This document shows positions 27,013-35,791 of a stretch of 64,000 bases of DNA, one piece after another. A program made the position numbers and the translations under genes. Position 1 is the first letter of the stretch; each line of letters starts with the position of its first letter. The stretch covers positions 97,903 to 161,902 of the forward strand of contig NZ_WHNQ01000018.1 in NCBI RefSeq assembly GCF_009362785.1, read 5' to 3'. A model generated the notes under the pieces. It was not told where the DNA came from. It made no database searches and worked only from the letters and a program-made list of their open reading frames with translations. The stretch is from Paraburkholderia atlantica. GTDB lineage: Bacteria > Pseudomonadota > Gammaproteobacteria > Burkholderiales > Burkholderiaceae.

Positions 27013-28962
27013 ATGGCTTTTACCGAACCAAGGTCTCCATTTTTCAAGTGGCTCGTGTCCTCGGCTCAGAACCTGAGTCCGGACAACCGGCAGATTCTGC
27101 TTGCCAACCTGTTTACGCGAACCGCTTCGATCATATTCGCATCGATTTGCGAAATTAGCGTTTGCGCGACTGCGTATTATCTTTATCCGATTCCGCTGTA
27201 TGCCGCATGGGGCATTGCGGTCGTCGCATTGCTGATCGCGCGGCTCCTGTTGATCTGGCTATGCCGCACGCGCGCCGCGAAAGGGCTCCCCACACCGACT
27301 TCCGCGTTTCTTTTCGCGAGTCTGTTGTGGAGCGCGCTATTCGGTTTCGGCACATTTCTGTGCAATATCAGCGGGAGTCCCACGCTTTTTCTGCTTGGAA
27401 ACGTTTGCGCGGTCGGTGTGATTGGCGGATTGGCGGGACGTAATGCGGGCACGCCGCGGCTTGCGTTATTGCAGATCGTTTTTATTCTGAGCTTTCTTAG
27501 TATCGGCGCGGCAATGTCGCCGGGCAATGGCAAGCTCGTGTTGCTATTTCAGGCACCGTTTTGCGCGGCCGGCTTTTTCACGGTTGCGCTGCGCAGCAAT
27601 CGCGATACGGTCGCGTTGCTGCTCGCGCGCGAAAACAGTCATCGCCTCGCTCGCCAGGACAGCCTGACCGGTCTGCCGAATCGCGCGCGCATCAGCGAAC
27701 TGCTGCTCGAGCGCACCGGCGAGAGTTCGACCGGGCAGGGCGGTGCGTTCGCGGTGCTGCTGATCGACCTCGATGGCTTCAAGGCGATCAACGACAGTCT
27801 CGGCCATGCGGCCGGCGACCAGATTCTGCAGGAAGCGGCGACGCGTTTGCGCGACCTGCTGCCAAGCGGCGACCAGGTTGGCCGCCTCGCGGGCGACGAG
27901 TTCGTGGCGATTTCGGACGACACCGGGCAGCTTCGCGACGTGCGCGTGCTGGCCGATCGCATCGTCAGAACGCTGGCGCGGCCGTTCGTGCTGAGCGAAG
28001 CGCTCGTGCATATCGGCGCGAGCGTCGGCATCGCGCTGTACCCCGAGCACGCGAAAACGGGTCCGCAATTGCTGATCTGCGCCGACCGCGCGCTGTATGG
28101 GGTCAAGCGCAGCGGCAAAAGCGCGTTTGCGATTTTCGATGCCGAGAAGCACGTATCCGACGAAAGCCTGAGCCTGCTGCGCAGCGACCTCGAAGGCGCG
28201 CTGAAATCGTTCGACGGTTTGCGCATGGAGTATCAGCCGATCATCGATCTGCACACCGGCGCGGTAGCGGGCCGCGAGGCGCTGCTTCGCTGGGCTCATC
28301 CGACGCGCGGCGAGTTGTCGCCGTCGGCGTTCATTCCGACCGCCGAGCGCACCGGCCTGATTCTCCTGTTGGGCGAATGGGTGCTGCTGCAATCGTGCAT
28401 GGCGGCCTCGACGTGGCGCGACAAGGTGATCGTCGCGGTCAATGTATCGCCGGTGCAGTTGCGCGAGGAATCGTTCGCATCGACGGTGACGGCCATACTT
28501 CGGAAGACGAGGCTGCCGCCCACGCGGCTCAATCTCGAAGTCACGGAAACGGCACTGCTGAACGACGATGAAGTGACTCGCCGCAATATCACCCGGTTGC
28601 GCGCATTGGGTATCGGGCTCGCGCTCGACGACTTCGGCACTGGCTTTTCGACGATGTCGACGTTGGTGCGTTTCTCGTTCGACAAGCTGAAGATCGACAG
28701 CTCGTTCGTGCGCGAGGCCGTGCATCGTCGCGAATCGGCGGCCGTGGTGCGCGGTATCGTCGCGCTTGCGCGCGAGATCGGCATGCCGACCACAGCCGAG
28801 GGCATCGAAACCCAGGAACAGCTCAATTTCGTACGCGTATGCGGTTGCACGCATGCGCAGGGTTATCTGCTTGGCAAGCCGATGAGCAACGATGAAATCG
28901 AGCAGTGTGAAGCGGTGCTCGACGCGCGTGTTGCCGACAAGGCCGCGCCCGCGGACTTTTGA
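27013..28962 (+). CDS. Membrane-bound GGDEF-EAL cyclic-di-GMP protein
   Basis: A 649-residue bifunctional-type protein. About six transmembrane segments fill residues 34-195, followed by a GGDEF domain (about 205-375) and an EAL domain (about 400-640). The GGDEF site reads RLAGDEF (A293 in place of the first G, a variant that can still be active). The EAL site is intact: EALLRW at 422-427, NVSP, LEVTET, DDFGTG, KIDSSFV and AEGIET. Phosphodiesterase activity is therefore likely and cyclase activity uncertain. The sensing input would be membrane or periplasmic. A small gene follows and overlaps its stop region. Confidence 0.93.
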   Translation: MAFTEPRSPFFKWLVSSAQNLSPDNRQILLANLFTRTASIIFASICEISVCATAYYLYPIPLYAAWGIAVVALLIARLLLIWLCRTRAAKGLPTPTSAFLFASLLWSALFGFGTFLCNISGSPTLFLLGNVCAVGVIGGLAGRNAGTPRLALLQIVFILSFLSIGAAMSPGNGKLVLLFQAPFCAAGFFTVALRSNRDTVALLLARENSHRLARQDSLTGLPNRARISELLLERTGESSTGQGGAFAVLLIDLDGFKAINDSLGHAAGDQILQEAATRLRDLLPSGDQVGRLAGDEFVAISDDTGQLRDVRVLADRIVRTLARPFVLSEALVHIGASVGIALYPEHAKTGPQLLICADRALYGVKRSGKSAFAIFDAEKHVSDESLSLLRSDLEGALKSFDGLRMEYQPIIDLHTGAVAGREALLRWAHPTRGELSPSAFIPTAERTGLILLLGEWVLLQSCMAASTWRDKVIVAVNVSPVQLREESFASTVTAILRKTRLPPTRLNLEVTETALLNDDEVTRRNITRLRALGIGLALDDFGTGFSTMSTLVRFSFDKLKIDSSFVREAVHRRESAAVVRGIVALAREIGMPTTAEGIETQEQLNFVRVCGCTHAQGYLLGKPMSNDEIEQCEAVLDARVADKAAPADF

Positions 28963-28991
28963 CAACCGTTACCGACGCGATCGAGGTCGAG

Positions 28992-29414
28992 ATGTCGTCT
29001 CCCTTGCAATTCCAGCTGCGAATCACCGCATCGGCGGAACTCGCCAACTCGCTGCGCGCGGACTCTTCGTGCGCCGCGCATCCAGCACTTCGTACCCTTT
29101 TGCAAACGCATCACGCCACGCTCAAATGCCAATTCGATGCATTCGCCGACTACGTGAGCGAAGCGGAAAGAATGGGCGCCGAGAACTACCCGCTTTATCA
29201 ATGGACACGGCAGACCATCGAGAGCCCGGAGAAGAAAGCGAAATACCTGCAATCGTTCACGCTCTATGTGAATGGCGACGAAGTGTATGACAAGGATGTC
29301 GCCGATGCGCTCGAAGTCGGCTTGTCGAAGCTGATCGACGCGAACGGCATTGTTCGTGTGTCGAGGTTCGACACGAATCCCGCAACCAATCCACAGCCGC
29401 CCGCGCGCACGTAA
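28992..29414 (+). CDS. Conserved-looking hypothetical protein (140 aa)
   Basis: No recognised domain. The protein starts MSSPLQFQLRITASAEL, has two cysteines near its middle and a predominantly mixed alpha/beta composition, and ends with a Pro-rich tail. The ATG at 28992 has GAGGT four bases upstream; an alternative TTG at 28959 overlaps the stop of the preceding cyclic-di-GMP gene by two bases and would add 11 residues. Either way the two genes are probably co-transcribed, so a role linked to that signalling protein is possible. No signal peptide. Confidence 0.65.
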   Translation: MSSPLQFQLRITASAELANSLRADSSCAAHPALRTLLQTHHATLKCQFDAFADYVSEAERMGAENYPLYQWTRQTIESPEKKAKYLQSFTLYVNGDEVYDKDVADALEVGLSKLIDANGIVRVSRFDTNPATNPQPPART

Positions 29415-29691
29415 CGCGACGGTTTAGATTTCACTCTTGAAAGCAAACCTGAGCGGCGCTCAGGCGGATTGCCGATTGCCGGTTGCATGCGCGTAATCGA
29501 ATCTCGCGCTGCACGGCAATTCGTTTTTATGCGCTTTTCAATCTCAATCCGCACCGTCCGCTGTTCTCCCGATGTTTTCATCGGTCTGTCATCGCCGTCC
29601 GGCTACGATCATCCATCACTTTCCGTCCGCGCTCGCCCCGCGGGGCGTTGTTTTGCGCTGGCATTCTTCCTCCTGAACAACCGTACCGGAC

Positions 29692-31401
29692 ATGTCGAAC
29701 AGAAAAATCGTCAAGACAACGCCTGCCGATGAGCACGGCGCATCGATCGTCTCGCGCCGTGGCTTTCTGAAGTTCGCCGGCGCATCGAGTCTCGCGACGG
29801 CGGCGGGCGCGCTCGCATCGACCGCGCGCGCCGCCAATAGCGGCGCACCCGATGGCACGCCCGAGCAGATCCACCTGACCTGGGGCAGCGACCCGACGAG
29901 CGAAGTTACCGTGTCGTGGTCGTCGCTCGCGCCTGCGGTCAATCCGCAGGTGCGCATCAGCGGCACCAATCACGGCGACCACGCGAAACATACGGTGCAC
30001 GCGGTGCAAAGCACTTACACCGACGGCATCAACGGCGAGATCGTGTTCAACTATCACGCGCGCGTGCGCGACCTGAAGGCCGACACGGTCTATCAATACG
30101 AAGTCACGGCCGATAACGACAGCAATGCATCGCAACCCTTCGCCGCGAGTTTTCGCACCGCGCCGCGCGGCCGCGCGCCGTTTCGCTTCACGAGCTACGG
30201 CGATCTCGCGACGCCGAATACGAACTGGGTGCTGTCGTCGCCGCAAAGCCGCTTCGCGGTGGCGGCCGTCGAGAACTTCCAGCCGCTGTTCCATCTGCTG
30301 AACGGCGACCTCTGCTATGCGAATCTGAACCCGATGCAGCAACCCGAAGTGTGGCGCGACTTCGGCAACAACGCACAGACGTCGGCGTCGAACCGGCCGT
30401 GGATGCCGTGTCCCGGCAATCACGAACTCGAATTCAACAACGGCGAGCAAGGGCTGGCGTCGTATCTGTCGCGCTACATGCTGCCGGACAATCACACGCG
30501 TTTTCCGGGCCGCTGGTACAGCTTCCGCGTCGGCTCGGTGCTGTTCATTTCTCTCGATGCGGACGACGTCGTCTATCAGGATGCCGCCGCTTTCGTCGCC
30601 GGGCCCGCGCCGTTGACGCCGGTCGCGAGTACCGGCAATCCGCCGATTCCGGCGGGCACGTCGCTGTACGTGCGCGGCTACAGCAATGGCGAGCAGACGC
30701 GCTGGCTCGAGAAAGTGCTGCAGCATGCGTCGCACGATAGCGACGTGGACTGGATCATCGTGCAGATGCATCAGGACGCGCTCAGTTCGTCGAAGACCGG
30801 CAACGGTTCCGACAAGGGCATTCGCGAAGCGTGGCTGCCGCTGTTCGATCGCTATGGCGTGGACCTCGTGCTGTGCGGTCACGATCACGACTACGAGCGC
30901 AGCTATCCTGTACGCGGTTGCAATCACAACAGGGGCACCGACATCGAGACGGGGCGTCCAGTCGATACGTTGCAGCCCAAGCCGATCATGTCGGCTGTAT
31001 CGGCGGGTGCGTCGACGTTCGATACGAGTCACGGCACGATCCACCTGATTCTCGGTGGCGGCGGCACGAGCGCGCCGCTCGACGTGTATGGCGTCGATGC
31101 CGGCACGGGCCTGCCGCAGGCGCGCATCTTCACGAAGCCGAATCGCCCGGTGCCGTCGACGACCGCGGGCACGTTCGTGCGCGCGAGCGCCGACGCGGTC
31201 GAAGACGCGATCTGGTCCGCGCAACGCGACACCGGCACCGGCTACGGCATCGCGGTGTTCGACTACGATCCCGGGCAGCCCGGCGGCCACACGACGATCA
31301 CGATGAACTACTACCATGCGCCGGGCGCGGATCAGACGCCGACACCGGAATATGCGCTGTTCGAGACGATCGAATTGAAGAAGAAGAACCGGCGCGGGTA
31401 G
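29692..31401 (+). CDS. Tat-exported purple acid phosphatase-like metallophosphoesterase
   Basis: A 569-residue secreted phosphoesterase. The Tat signal SRRGFLKFAGASS is at about 22-34, followed by an Ala-rich hydrophobic stretch and a fibronectin-like purple acid phosphatase N-terminal domain (HLTWGSDPTSEVTVSWSS). The dinuclear metal motifs are visible in order: SYGDLA, LNGDLCYAN, PGNHE, VQMHQD and CGHDHDYERSY. Expected role: phosphate-monoester hydrolysis in the periplasm or outside. The start ATG at 29692 places the twin arginine at a normal distance. The gene stands alone and is followed by a terminator hairpin. Confidence 0.92.
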   Translation: MSNRKIVKTTPADEHGASIVSRRGFLKFAGASSLATAAGALASTARAANSGAPDGTPEQIHLTWGSDPTSEVTVSWSSLAPAVNPQVRISGTNHGDHAKHTVHAVQSTYTDGINGEIVFNYHARVRDLKADTVYQYEVTADNDSNASQPFAASFRTAPRGRAPFRFTSYGDLATPNTNWVLSSPQSRFAVAAVENFQPLFHLLNGDLCYANLNPMQQPEVWRDFGNNAQTSASNRPWMPCPGNHELEFNNGEQGLASYLSRYMLPDNHTRFPGRWYSFRVGSVLFISLDADDVVYQDAAAFVAGPAPLTPVASTGNPPIPAGTSLYVRGYSNGEQTRWLEKVLQHASHDSDVDWIIVQMHQDALSSSKTGNGSDKGIREAWLPLFDRYGVDLVLCGHDHDYERSYPVRGCNHNRGTDIETGRPVDTLQPKPIMSAVSAGASTFDTSHGTIHLILGGGGTSAPLDVYGVDAGTGLPQARIFTKPNRPVPSTTAGTFVRASADAVEDAIWSAQRDTGTGYGIAVFDYDPGQPGGHTTITMNYYHAPGADQTPTPEYALFETIELKKKNRRG

Positions 31402-31440
31402 AAGAGTAGCTTCAAACCGCTAATCGGCATTCACTCCAGC

Positions 31441-31463
31441 GGGCCGCTCACCGCGAGCGGCCC
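31441..31463 (+). terminator. Probable terminator after the phosphatase gene
   Basis: GGGCCGCTC (31441-31449) and GAGCGGCCC (31455-31463) form a perfect 9-bp stem with a five-base loop, followed by TTGTCTTT. The T run is interrupted, so efficiency is uncertain. Confidence 0.75.
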
Positions 31464-31602
31464 TTGTCTTTCACGGTCACCGCAAAAAACAATACCCCAT
31501 TCATTTTGTTACACGTCTTACCGCGATCGACTGTCGCAGTTACAAAGGCCTTTCGAAAGCCCCGCTATACTCGGCGCCGTCTCACTAAAACAAAGACCCG
31601 AT

Positions 31603-32043
31603 ATGTCCAAGAAGATCGTCCAGATGCTTGCCGTGGCTGCATTGAGCGCCGCGGCGTCGTTGCCGGCCCTCGCCGGTGATATGAACAACATGCTCGGCGG
31701 CGCGCTCGGTGGCGTGGCCGGCGCGGCAGTCGGCGGCGCGGTGGGCGGCAGCACCGGCGCGGTGATCGGTGGCGCGGTGGGCGGTGGTGCGGGCGGCGCG
31801 GTCACGTCGAATCGTCGCGAACGTACCGGCGCGATCATCGGCGGCGCGCTCGGTGGCGGCGCGGGCACCGCGGCCGGCAATGCGATGGGCGGCCGCACTG
31901 GCGGCCTCGTCGGCGCGGCGCTCGGCGGCGGCGCGGGTTCGGCGCTCGGCGGCAACATCTCGCGCTCGAACTCGTACGCCGACGACTACTCGCGCGGCTA
32001 CCATTCGGGCAAGCGCCATCACAAGCATCGCCATTACGACTGA
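31603..32043 (+). CDS. Glycine-zipper surface/envelope protein
   Basis: A 146-residue protein with a signal peptide (to about residue 24, ALAGD) and two to three Gly-zipper blocks made of GGxxG-type repeats (GGALGGVAGAAVGGAVGG and similar), which pack in membranes. The C-terminus is short, polar and His/Tyr-rich (YADDYSRGYHSGKRHHKHRHYD). No lipobox cysteine. The function is not known; related small proteins are outer-membrane or stress-associated. The repetitive codon usage explains long false frames on the opposite strand. Confidence 0.88.
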   Translation: MSKKIVQMLAVAALSAAASLPALAGDMNNMLGGALGGVAGAAVGGAVGGSTGAVIGGAVGGGAGGAVTSNRRERTGAIIGGALGGGAGTAAGNAMGGRTGGLVGAALGGGAGSALGGNISRSNSYADDYSRGYHSGKRHHKHRHYD

Positions 32044-32109
32044 GATGGCTTGACATCGACGGGACCGGTCCGCGTCCGCATCAAAAGCGAACGCGCCGGC
32101 CCTCGTCCA

Positions 32110-33261
32110 TCACGCATGCAAGACCAGTTTCTGAACACGCCAGTTCAGCAACTCGGCAACGAATAAGACGTTTTCCGAAGGGCACGCCATCTCGTGAATC
32201 CAGCCGAACTGTTTTGGCTGTTTGCCCGCTTTGCCGAGTACGCCGAGCACTTTGCCATCGAGCGTCATCTTGTAAATGCGGCCCGGAAACGCGTCGGCGC
32301 TATAGAGCACCTGATTCGGTCCCGGCGAAATACAGATCGCCCAGGGTGAGCCCGGCGCGAACGTGCCCGCGGCGAGTTCCGCTTCGCTCGGCATGTTGCC
32401 GATCGCGGGGCGCGCGTCCGGCGGCACCGGCACGTCGATCGTGAACTGGCGCAGGAACGTGCCCTCGATATCGAACACCTGGATGCGCCGGTTGCTGCGA
32501 TCGGCCACGTACACGTGGTCGTGCGCATCGACCGCGATGCTATGCGGCGTATGGAACTGCCCCGGTCCCGTGCCGCGATCGCCCCATGACTTCAGCCAGT
32601 TGCCGTCGCGATCGATCTTCGCGACGCGCGAGTTGATGTATCCGTCGCTGATATAGGTGTTGCCCGCCTTGTCCCACGCGACGTCGGTCACCTGGCGAAA
32701 GCGTCCGGGTTCGGACGGCAGCGGCGGATTTGGATGCTTGAGCGGCGCGGTTTCTTCGTCCGATGCTTCCTGCTTGCGGCCGAACACCATCGCGACGCGT
32801 CCTTCCGGCGTGAACTTGATCACCATGTCCGAGCCCTTGTCGGTGACCCAGATGTTGTCGTGCCGGTCCACCTTCACCGTGTGCGCGAACGACCACGCAT
32901 ACAGGTTGTGGCCGATCTCACGCACGAAACGTCCATCGGGCGCGAACTCGAGCAATTGCGCGGCGGCCGCGCCATACGCGGGGCCGGTGGTGTTGCCGCG
33001 CGACAGCACGAAGATATGGCCACGCGAATTGAGCGCGACGCCCGAGCATTCGCCAAAGTACGTGTCGTTCGGCAAACGTACGGGGTTGGCAATCGAGTCA
33101 TAAGCGATCGTGGGCACGTCGGGGGTGTCCACGGCGAACGCGGACGGCATCGCGAGTCCGGCGGCGCTGCCCGCAAGCAGGCTCATGAAAGTCCGGCGGC
33201 TCATCGCCCGGTGGTCGGGGCTGCCGCAGCACGCACAAAACGACTCGTATCGCTCGCTCAT
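32110..33261 (-). CDS. Tat-exported NHL-repeat beta-propeller protein
   Basis: A 383-residue protein whose Tat signal is MSRRTFMSLLAGSAAGLAM, starting about 19 residues in. NHL-type blades follow, for example GQFHTPHSIAVDAHDHVYVADRSNRRIQVFD, resembling peptidyl-alpha-hydroxyglycine amidating lyase-like propellers. The ATG at 33261 is preceded by AAGGAGA and adds an unusual leader with the cluster CACC before the twin arginine. Enzymatic activity is not established. It is transcribed toward the glycine-zipper gene. Confidence 0.85.
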   Translation of the reverse strand: MSERYESFCACCGSPDHRAMSRRTFMSLLAGSAAGLAMPSAFAVDTPDVPTIAYDSIANPVRLPNDTYFGECSGVALNSRGHIFVLSRGNTTGPAYGAAAAQLLEFAPDGRFVREIGHNLYAWSFAHTVKVDRHDNIWVTDKGSDMVIKFTPEGRVAMVFGRKQEASDEETAPLKHPNPPLPSEPGRFRQVTDVAWDKAGNTYISDGYINSRVAKIDRDGNWLKSWGDRGTGPGQFHTPHSIAVDAHDHVYVADRSNRRIQVFDIEGTFLRQFTIDVPVPPDARPAIGNMPSEAELAAGTFAPGSPWAICISPGPNQVLYSADAFPGRIYKMTLDGKVLGVLGKAGKQPKQFGWIHEMACPSENVLFVAELLNWRVQKLVLHA

Positions 33262-33314
33262 TCGTTGTCTCCTTTGATCCATCGCTTGAAGTGTGCAAAG
33301 GCAAGCCTAGTGCA

Positions 33315-33342
33315 CAAAACGCTTAATCGCTAAGTCGTTTTG
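33315..33342 (-). terminator. Inverted repeat between LysR and NHL genes
   Basis: CAAAACG (33315-33321) and CGTTTTG (33336-33342) are exact reverse complements, with a partial inner pair CTTA/TAAG. On the minus strand the structure ends in a short T run, so it may terminate the upstream LysR transcript. It could also be an operator for the NHL gene, which starts 54 bases away. Confidence 0.45.
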
Positions 33343-33375
33343 CGATGCTGGAAGAGACAGTTCGCGTTATGCGCG

Positions 33376-34272
33376 TCAGATGCTCTTTGGGGCGCGTCCC
33401 GTCGATTTCGCCGCGCCACGTACGAACTCGACGAAACGCGCGGTCACCGGATCGTCGCGCGCAGGCTCCCATGCGAGTCCGACACGCCAGCGCGCCGCGA
33501 CATCGCGTAGCGGTATGACGGTCGCATCGCGCAGCAGGGATTGCACCCGCGACGGCACGAACGCCGCGCCGACGCCAGCGGCGACGGTCGCGAGCACCGT
33601 CTGGATGTCGTCGGCTTGCTGGATCACGCGCGGCACGAAACCATGCGCGCCACACCACCGATCGATCTGCGCGGCCAGTCCCGGCCCGCGTCCGCGCGCG
33701 AGCGCAATGAATCCCGTCTCGTTCAGCCGGTCCAGATTGGCAGGCAGGCGCTTGACGCTCGCGTTTCGCGGCAACGCGAGCGCCAGTTGTTCATCGAGCA
33801 CGGCGAACGATGCCAGTCCGCCCTCCGTGGGCAAGCGTAGAAAACCGACGTCGAGCTTGCCGGCAAGCAACCGTCTGCTTTGCTCGGCCGACGACAGATC
33901 GTTGAGCGTGACGGATACGTTCGGATTGAGCCGCCGGAATTCGGCGATCAGCGGTGGCGCGAAGTCGAGGGTGGAGAGCCCGAGACCGATGCGCAATGCA
34001 CCGCGCTTGCCGCTGCCCGCCTCGCGTGCGCGCGCGAGAACCTCATCGGCATCCCGGATCAGCGCGATGGCATCGGCCAGAAACGCTTCACCGAACGCGG
34101 TCAGTTCGGCGCCATGCCGGCCGCGCACGAACAGGCGCGCGCCGAGACTCGACTCGAGCGCAACGATCTGCTTGCTCAGCGCGGGCTGGCTCACGCACAG
34201 GTGGTCGGCGGCGTGACCGAAGTGGCGCTGTTCGGCCACGGTCACGAAAGCACGCAACAACTTCAGTTCCAT
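33376..34272 (-). CDS. LysR-family transcriptional regulator
   Basis: A 298-residue LysR regulator with the HTH at about residues 5-60 (LRAFVTVAEQRHFGHAADHLCVSQPALSKQIVALES) and a C-terminal effector domain (LDVGFLRLPTEGGL), similar to the benzoate/catechol-type subgroup. It is divergent from the nitrilase-fold gene with about 100 bases between them, the standard arrangement for a LysR regulator and its target. No clear T-N11-A box was identified. Confidence 0.9.
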   Translation of the reverse strand: MELKLLRAFVTVAEQRHFGHAADHLCVSQPALSKQIVALESSLGARLFVRGRHGAELTAFGEAFLADAIALIRDADEVLARAREAGSGKRGALRIGLGLSTLDFAPPLIAEFRRLNPNVSVTLNDLSSAEQSRRLLAGKLDVGFLRLPTEGGLASFAVLDEQLALALPRNASVKRLPANLDRLNETGFIALARGRGPGLAAQIDRWCGAHGFVPRVIQQADDIQTVLATVAAGVGAAFVPSRVQSLLRDATVIPLRDVAARWRVGLAWEPARDDPVTARFVEFVRGAAKSTGRAPKSI

Positions 34273-34371
34273 TCTCTTAGCGTATCGAACGGATCAAAAT
34301 ATTCATTTTACTTATCGATGCCCGGCGGGTCCAATGAGGCTATCCGAATCGTCGTTTATGAGGTGTTTGCC

Positions 34372-35349
34372 GTGTCTGCTTCGATGCTGCGGGTTGCCGC
34401 CGTTCCGCTGGAATTATCGGGTGGAGGGATCTCGCCACCGGTCAATCGCGTTTCACTTATCGCGGAGCGGCTTGCGCGTGCCGCGCACGAAGGGATCGGG
34501 CTCGCGGTGTTTCCGGAAGCGTGTCTGGTCGAGTGCGCGAGTCTGGCGAAGCTAAGTCGGCGTGAATTCCAGGCGCTGGCCGAGCCGCTCGATGGACCGT
34601 CAGTCAGCGCGGTCGCCGACGCGGTCGAAGCGACGGGTGTCGGTGCCGGTGTCGGCCTGTTCGAGCGTGCCCCGGACGGGCGTATCTTCAACAGCTACGT
34701 GATTTGCATGCCTGGCGGCATCCGTCATTGTCATCGCAAGCTGTATGCGTTCGAGCATCGGCGCGTCGAATGCGGCGACCGCTTCACCGTCTTCGACACG
34801 GCGTGGGGCGTTCGCATCGGCGTGCTGATCGGCGCCGACAACTATCTGATCGAAAACGTTCGCACCACCGCGCTGATGGGCGCCACGCTGCTGATCGCAC
34901 CGCACCGGCGCTATCTGAGCGCGAGTCAATGCGCCAAGCGCGACCCGATTGGCGCGCTGAGCCGCTGGTTGCCAGCACGCGCGGCCGATAACGGCATGTT
35001 CGTCGCATTCAGCGCAGCGACCGAGGGCGGCAGCGAGAAAGGCAACGCGCACGTCGGCGAAATGGACTCCGCATTGATTGTCGACCCGTGCGGCCGCGTT
35101 CTAGCCGACAGCGCCGGCGGTGAAAGCGCATTCGTGTCCGCCGAACTGGATACGGCGTTGATCGCTGAGAGCGTCGGGCGCCGGTGGCTCGAAAGGCGCC
35201 GCCCGGAACTCTACGGTCCGCTGGCGCGAGCGGCGGACGCGGCGCGGGCGATGCAGCATACCGAAGTCGTGGCCCGCGGCGGCGCGGTGCCACTGAGCGT
35301 CGCCGTGGTGGGCCGCGACCGGCTGACAGTCAAATGGAATGTGCGGTGA
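34372..35349 (+). CDS. Nitrilase-superfamily protein lacking the catalytic cysteine
   Basis: A 325-residue carbon-nitrogen hydrolase-fold protein. The catalytic Glu (E49, FPEACL) and Lys (K123, HRKLYAFEHRR) are present, but the expected cysteine position reads GVLIGADNYLIEN: G154 stands where the family has C, and A155 where it usually has Y. So it is probably not a classical amidase or nitrilase. The rest of the fold is complete, and the frame is open. A GTG start at 34372 with GAGG eight bases upstream is preferred; ATG at 34384 is possible. It is divergent from a LysR gene. Confidence 0.82.
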   Translation: MSASMLRVAAVPLELSGGGISPPVNRVSLIAERLARAAHEGIGLAVFPEACLVECASLAKLSRREFQALAEPLDGPSVSAVADAVEATGVGAGVGLFERAPDGRIFNSYVICMPGGIRHCHRKLYAFEHRRVECGDRFTVFDTAWGVRIGVLIGADNYLIENVRTTALMGATLLIAPHRRYLSASQCAKRDPIGALSRWLPARAADNGMFVAFSAATEGGSEKGNAHVGEMDSALIVDPCGRVLADSAGGESAFVSAELDTALIAESVGRRWLERRRPELYGPLARAADAARAMQHTEVVARGGAVPLSVAVVGRDRLTVKWNVR

Positions 35350-35450
35350 CGGCAGGGCGTCGCGAGCCAGCCCGCTTTGTTACCATGCAGGACAGCGACC
35401 GCTATGGTCCGCTTTCGTCCCGCGTTGTTCCATCACACAAGGAGATTCGA

Positions 35451-35744
35451 ATGAGCAAAGGTTATTGGGTGTCGTCGTACCGGAAGACGAACGATCCGCA
35501 GAAACTGGCTGCGTACGCGCAACTCGCCCCGGCCGCGGTAGCGGCGGCGGGTGGCAAATTTCTCGTGCGGGGCGTGGCGGACGAGGCGCGCGAGCAGGGC
35601 CTCAAGGAGCGCACGGTCGTGATCGAATTCCCGACCTACGAAGCGGCCGTCGCCGCTTATGAAAGCGAGCAGTACAAGAAGGCGCTGGCCGCATTGGGCG
35701 ATGGTGTCGAGCGCGATCTGCGCATCGTGCGCGGCGCCGACTGA
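35451..35744 (+). CDS. DUF1330 family protein
   Basis: A 97-residue dimeric ferredoxin-like-fold protein of the DUF1330 family. The family core is visible: MSKGYWVSSYRKTNDPQKLAAYA, and VVIEFPTYEAAVAAYESEQYK in the second half. AAGGAG precedes the ATG. The gene follows the nitrilase-like gene on the same strand after 101 bases. Biochemical function is unknown. Confidence 0.9.
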   Translation: MSKGYWVSSYRKTNDPQKLAAYAQLAPAAVAAAGGKFLVRGVADEAREQGLKERTVVIEFPTYEAAVAAYESEQYKKALAALGDGVERDLRIVRGAD

Positions 35745-35765
35745 CGCGCGGGCCGCATTCACACG

Positions 35766-35789
35766 CTGCGCGGCACGCGCCGCGCAGCC
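35766..35789. terminator. Bidirectional hairpin between convergent genes
   Basis: GCTGCGCGGC (35766-35775) and GCCGCGCAGC (35780-35789) form a perfect 10-bp stem with loop ACGC. It sits between the DUF1330 stop (35744) and the convergent permease stop (35792). No long T run is present on either side. Confidence 0.65.
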
Positions 35790-35791
35790 GG

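Noticed and set aside
29448..29464. Hairpin CCTGAGC/GCTCAGG after the 140-residue protein gene
   Set aside because: Stem is seven bases with a three-base loop and no T run; too weak to call a terminator.
29578..31317. 579-residue minus-strand open frame
   Set aside because: It is antisense to the Tat-exported phosphatase, which shows all metal motifs in order.
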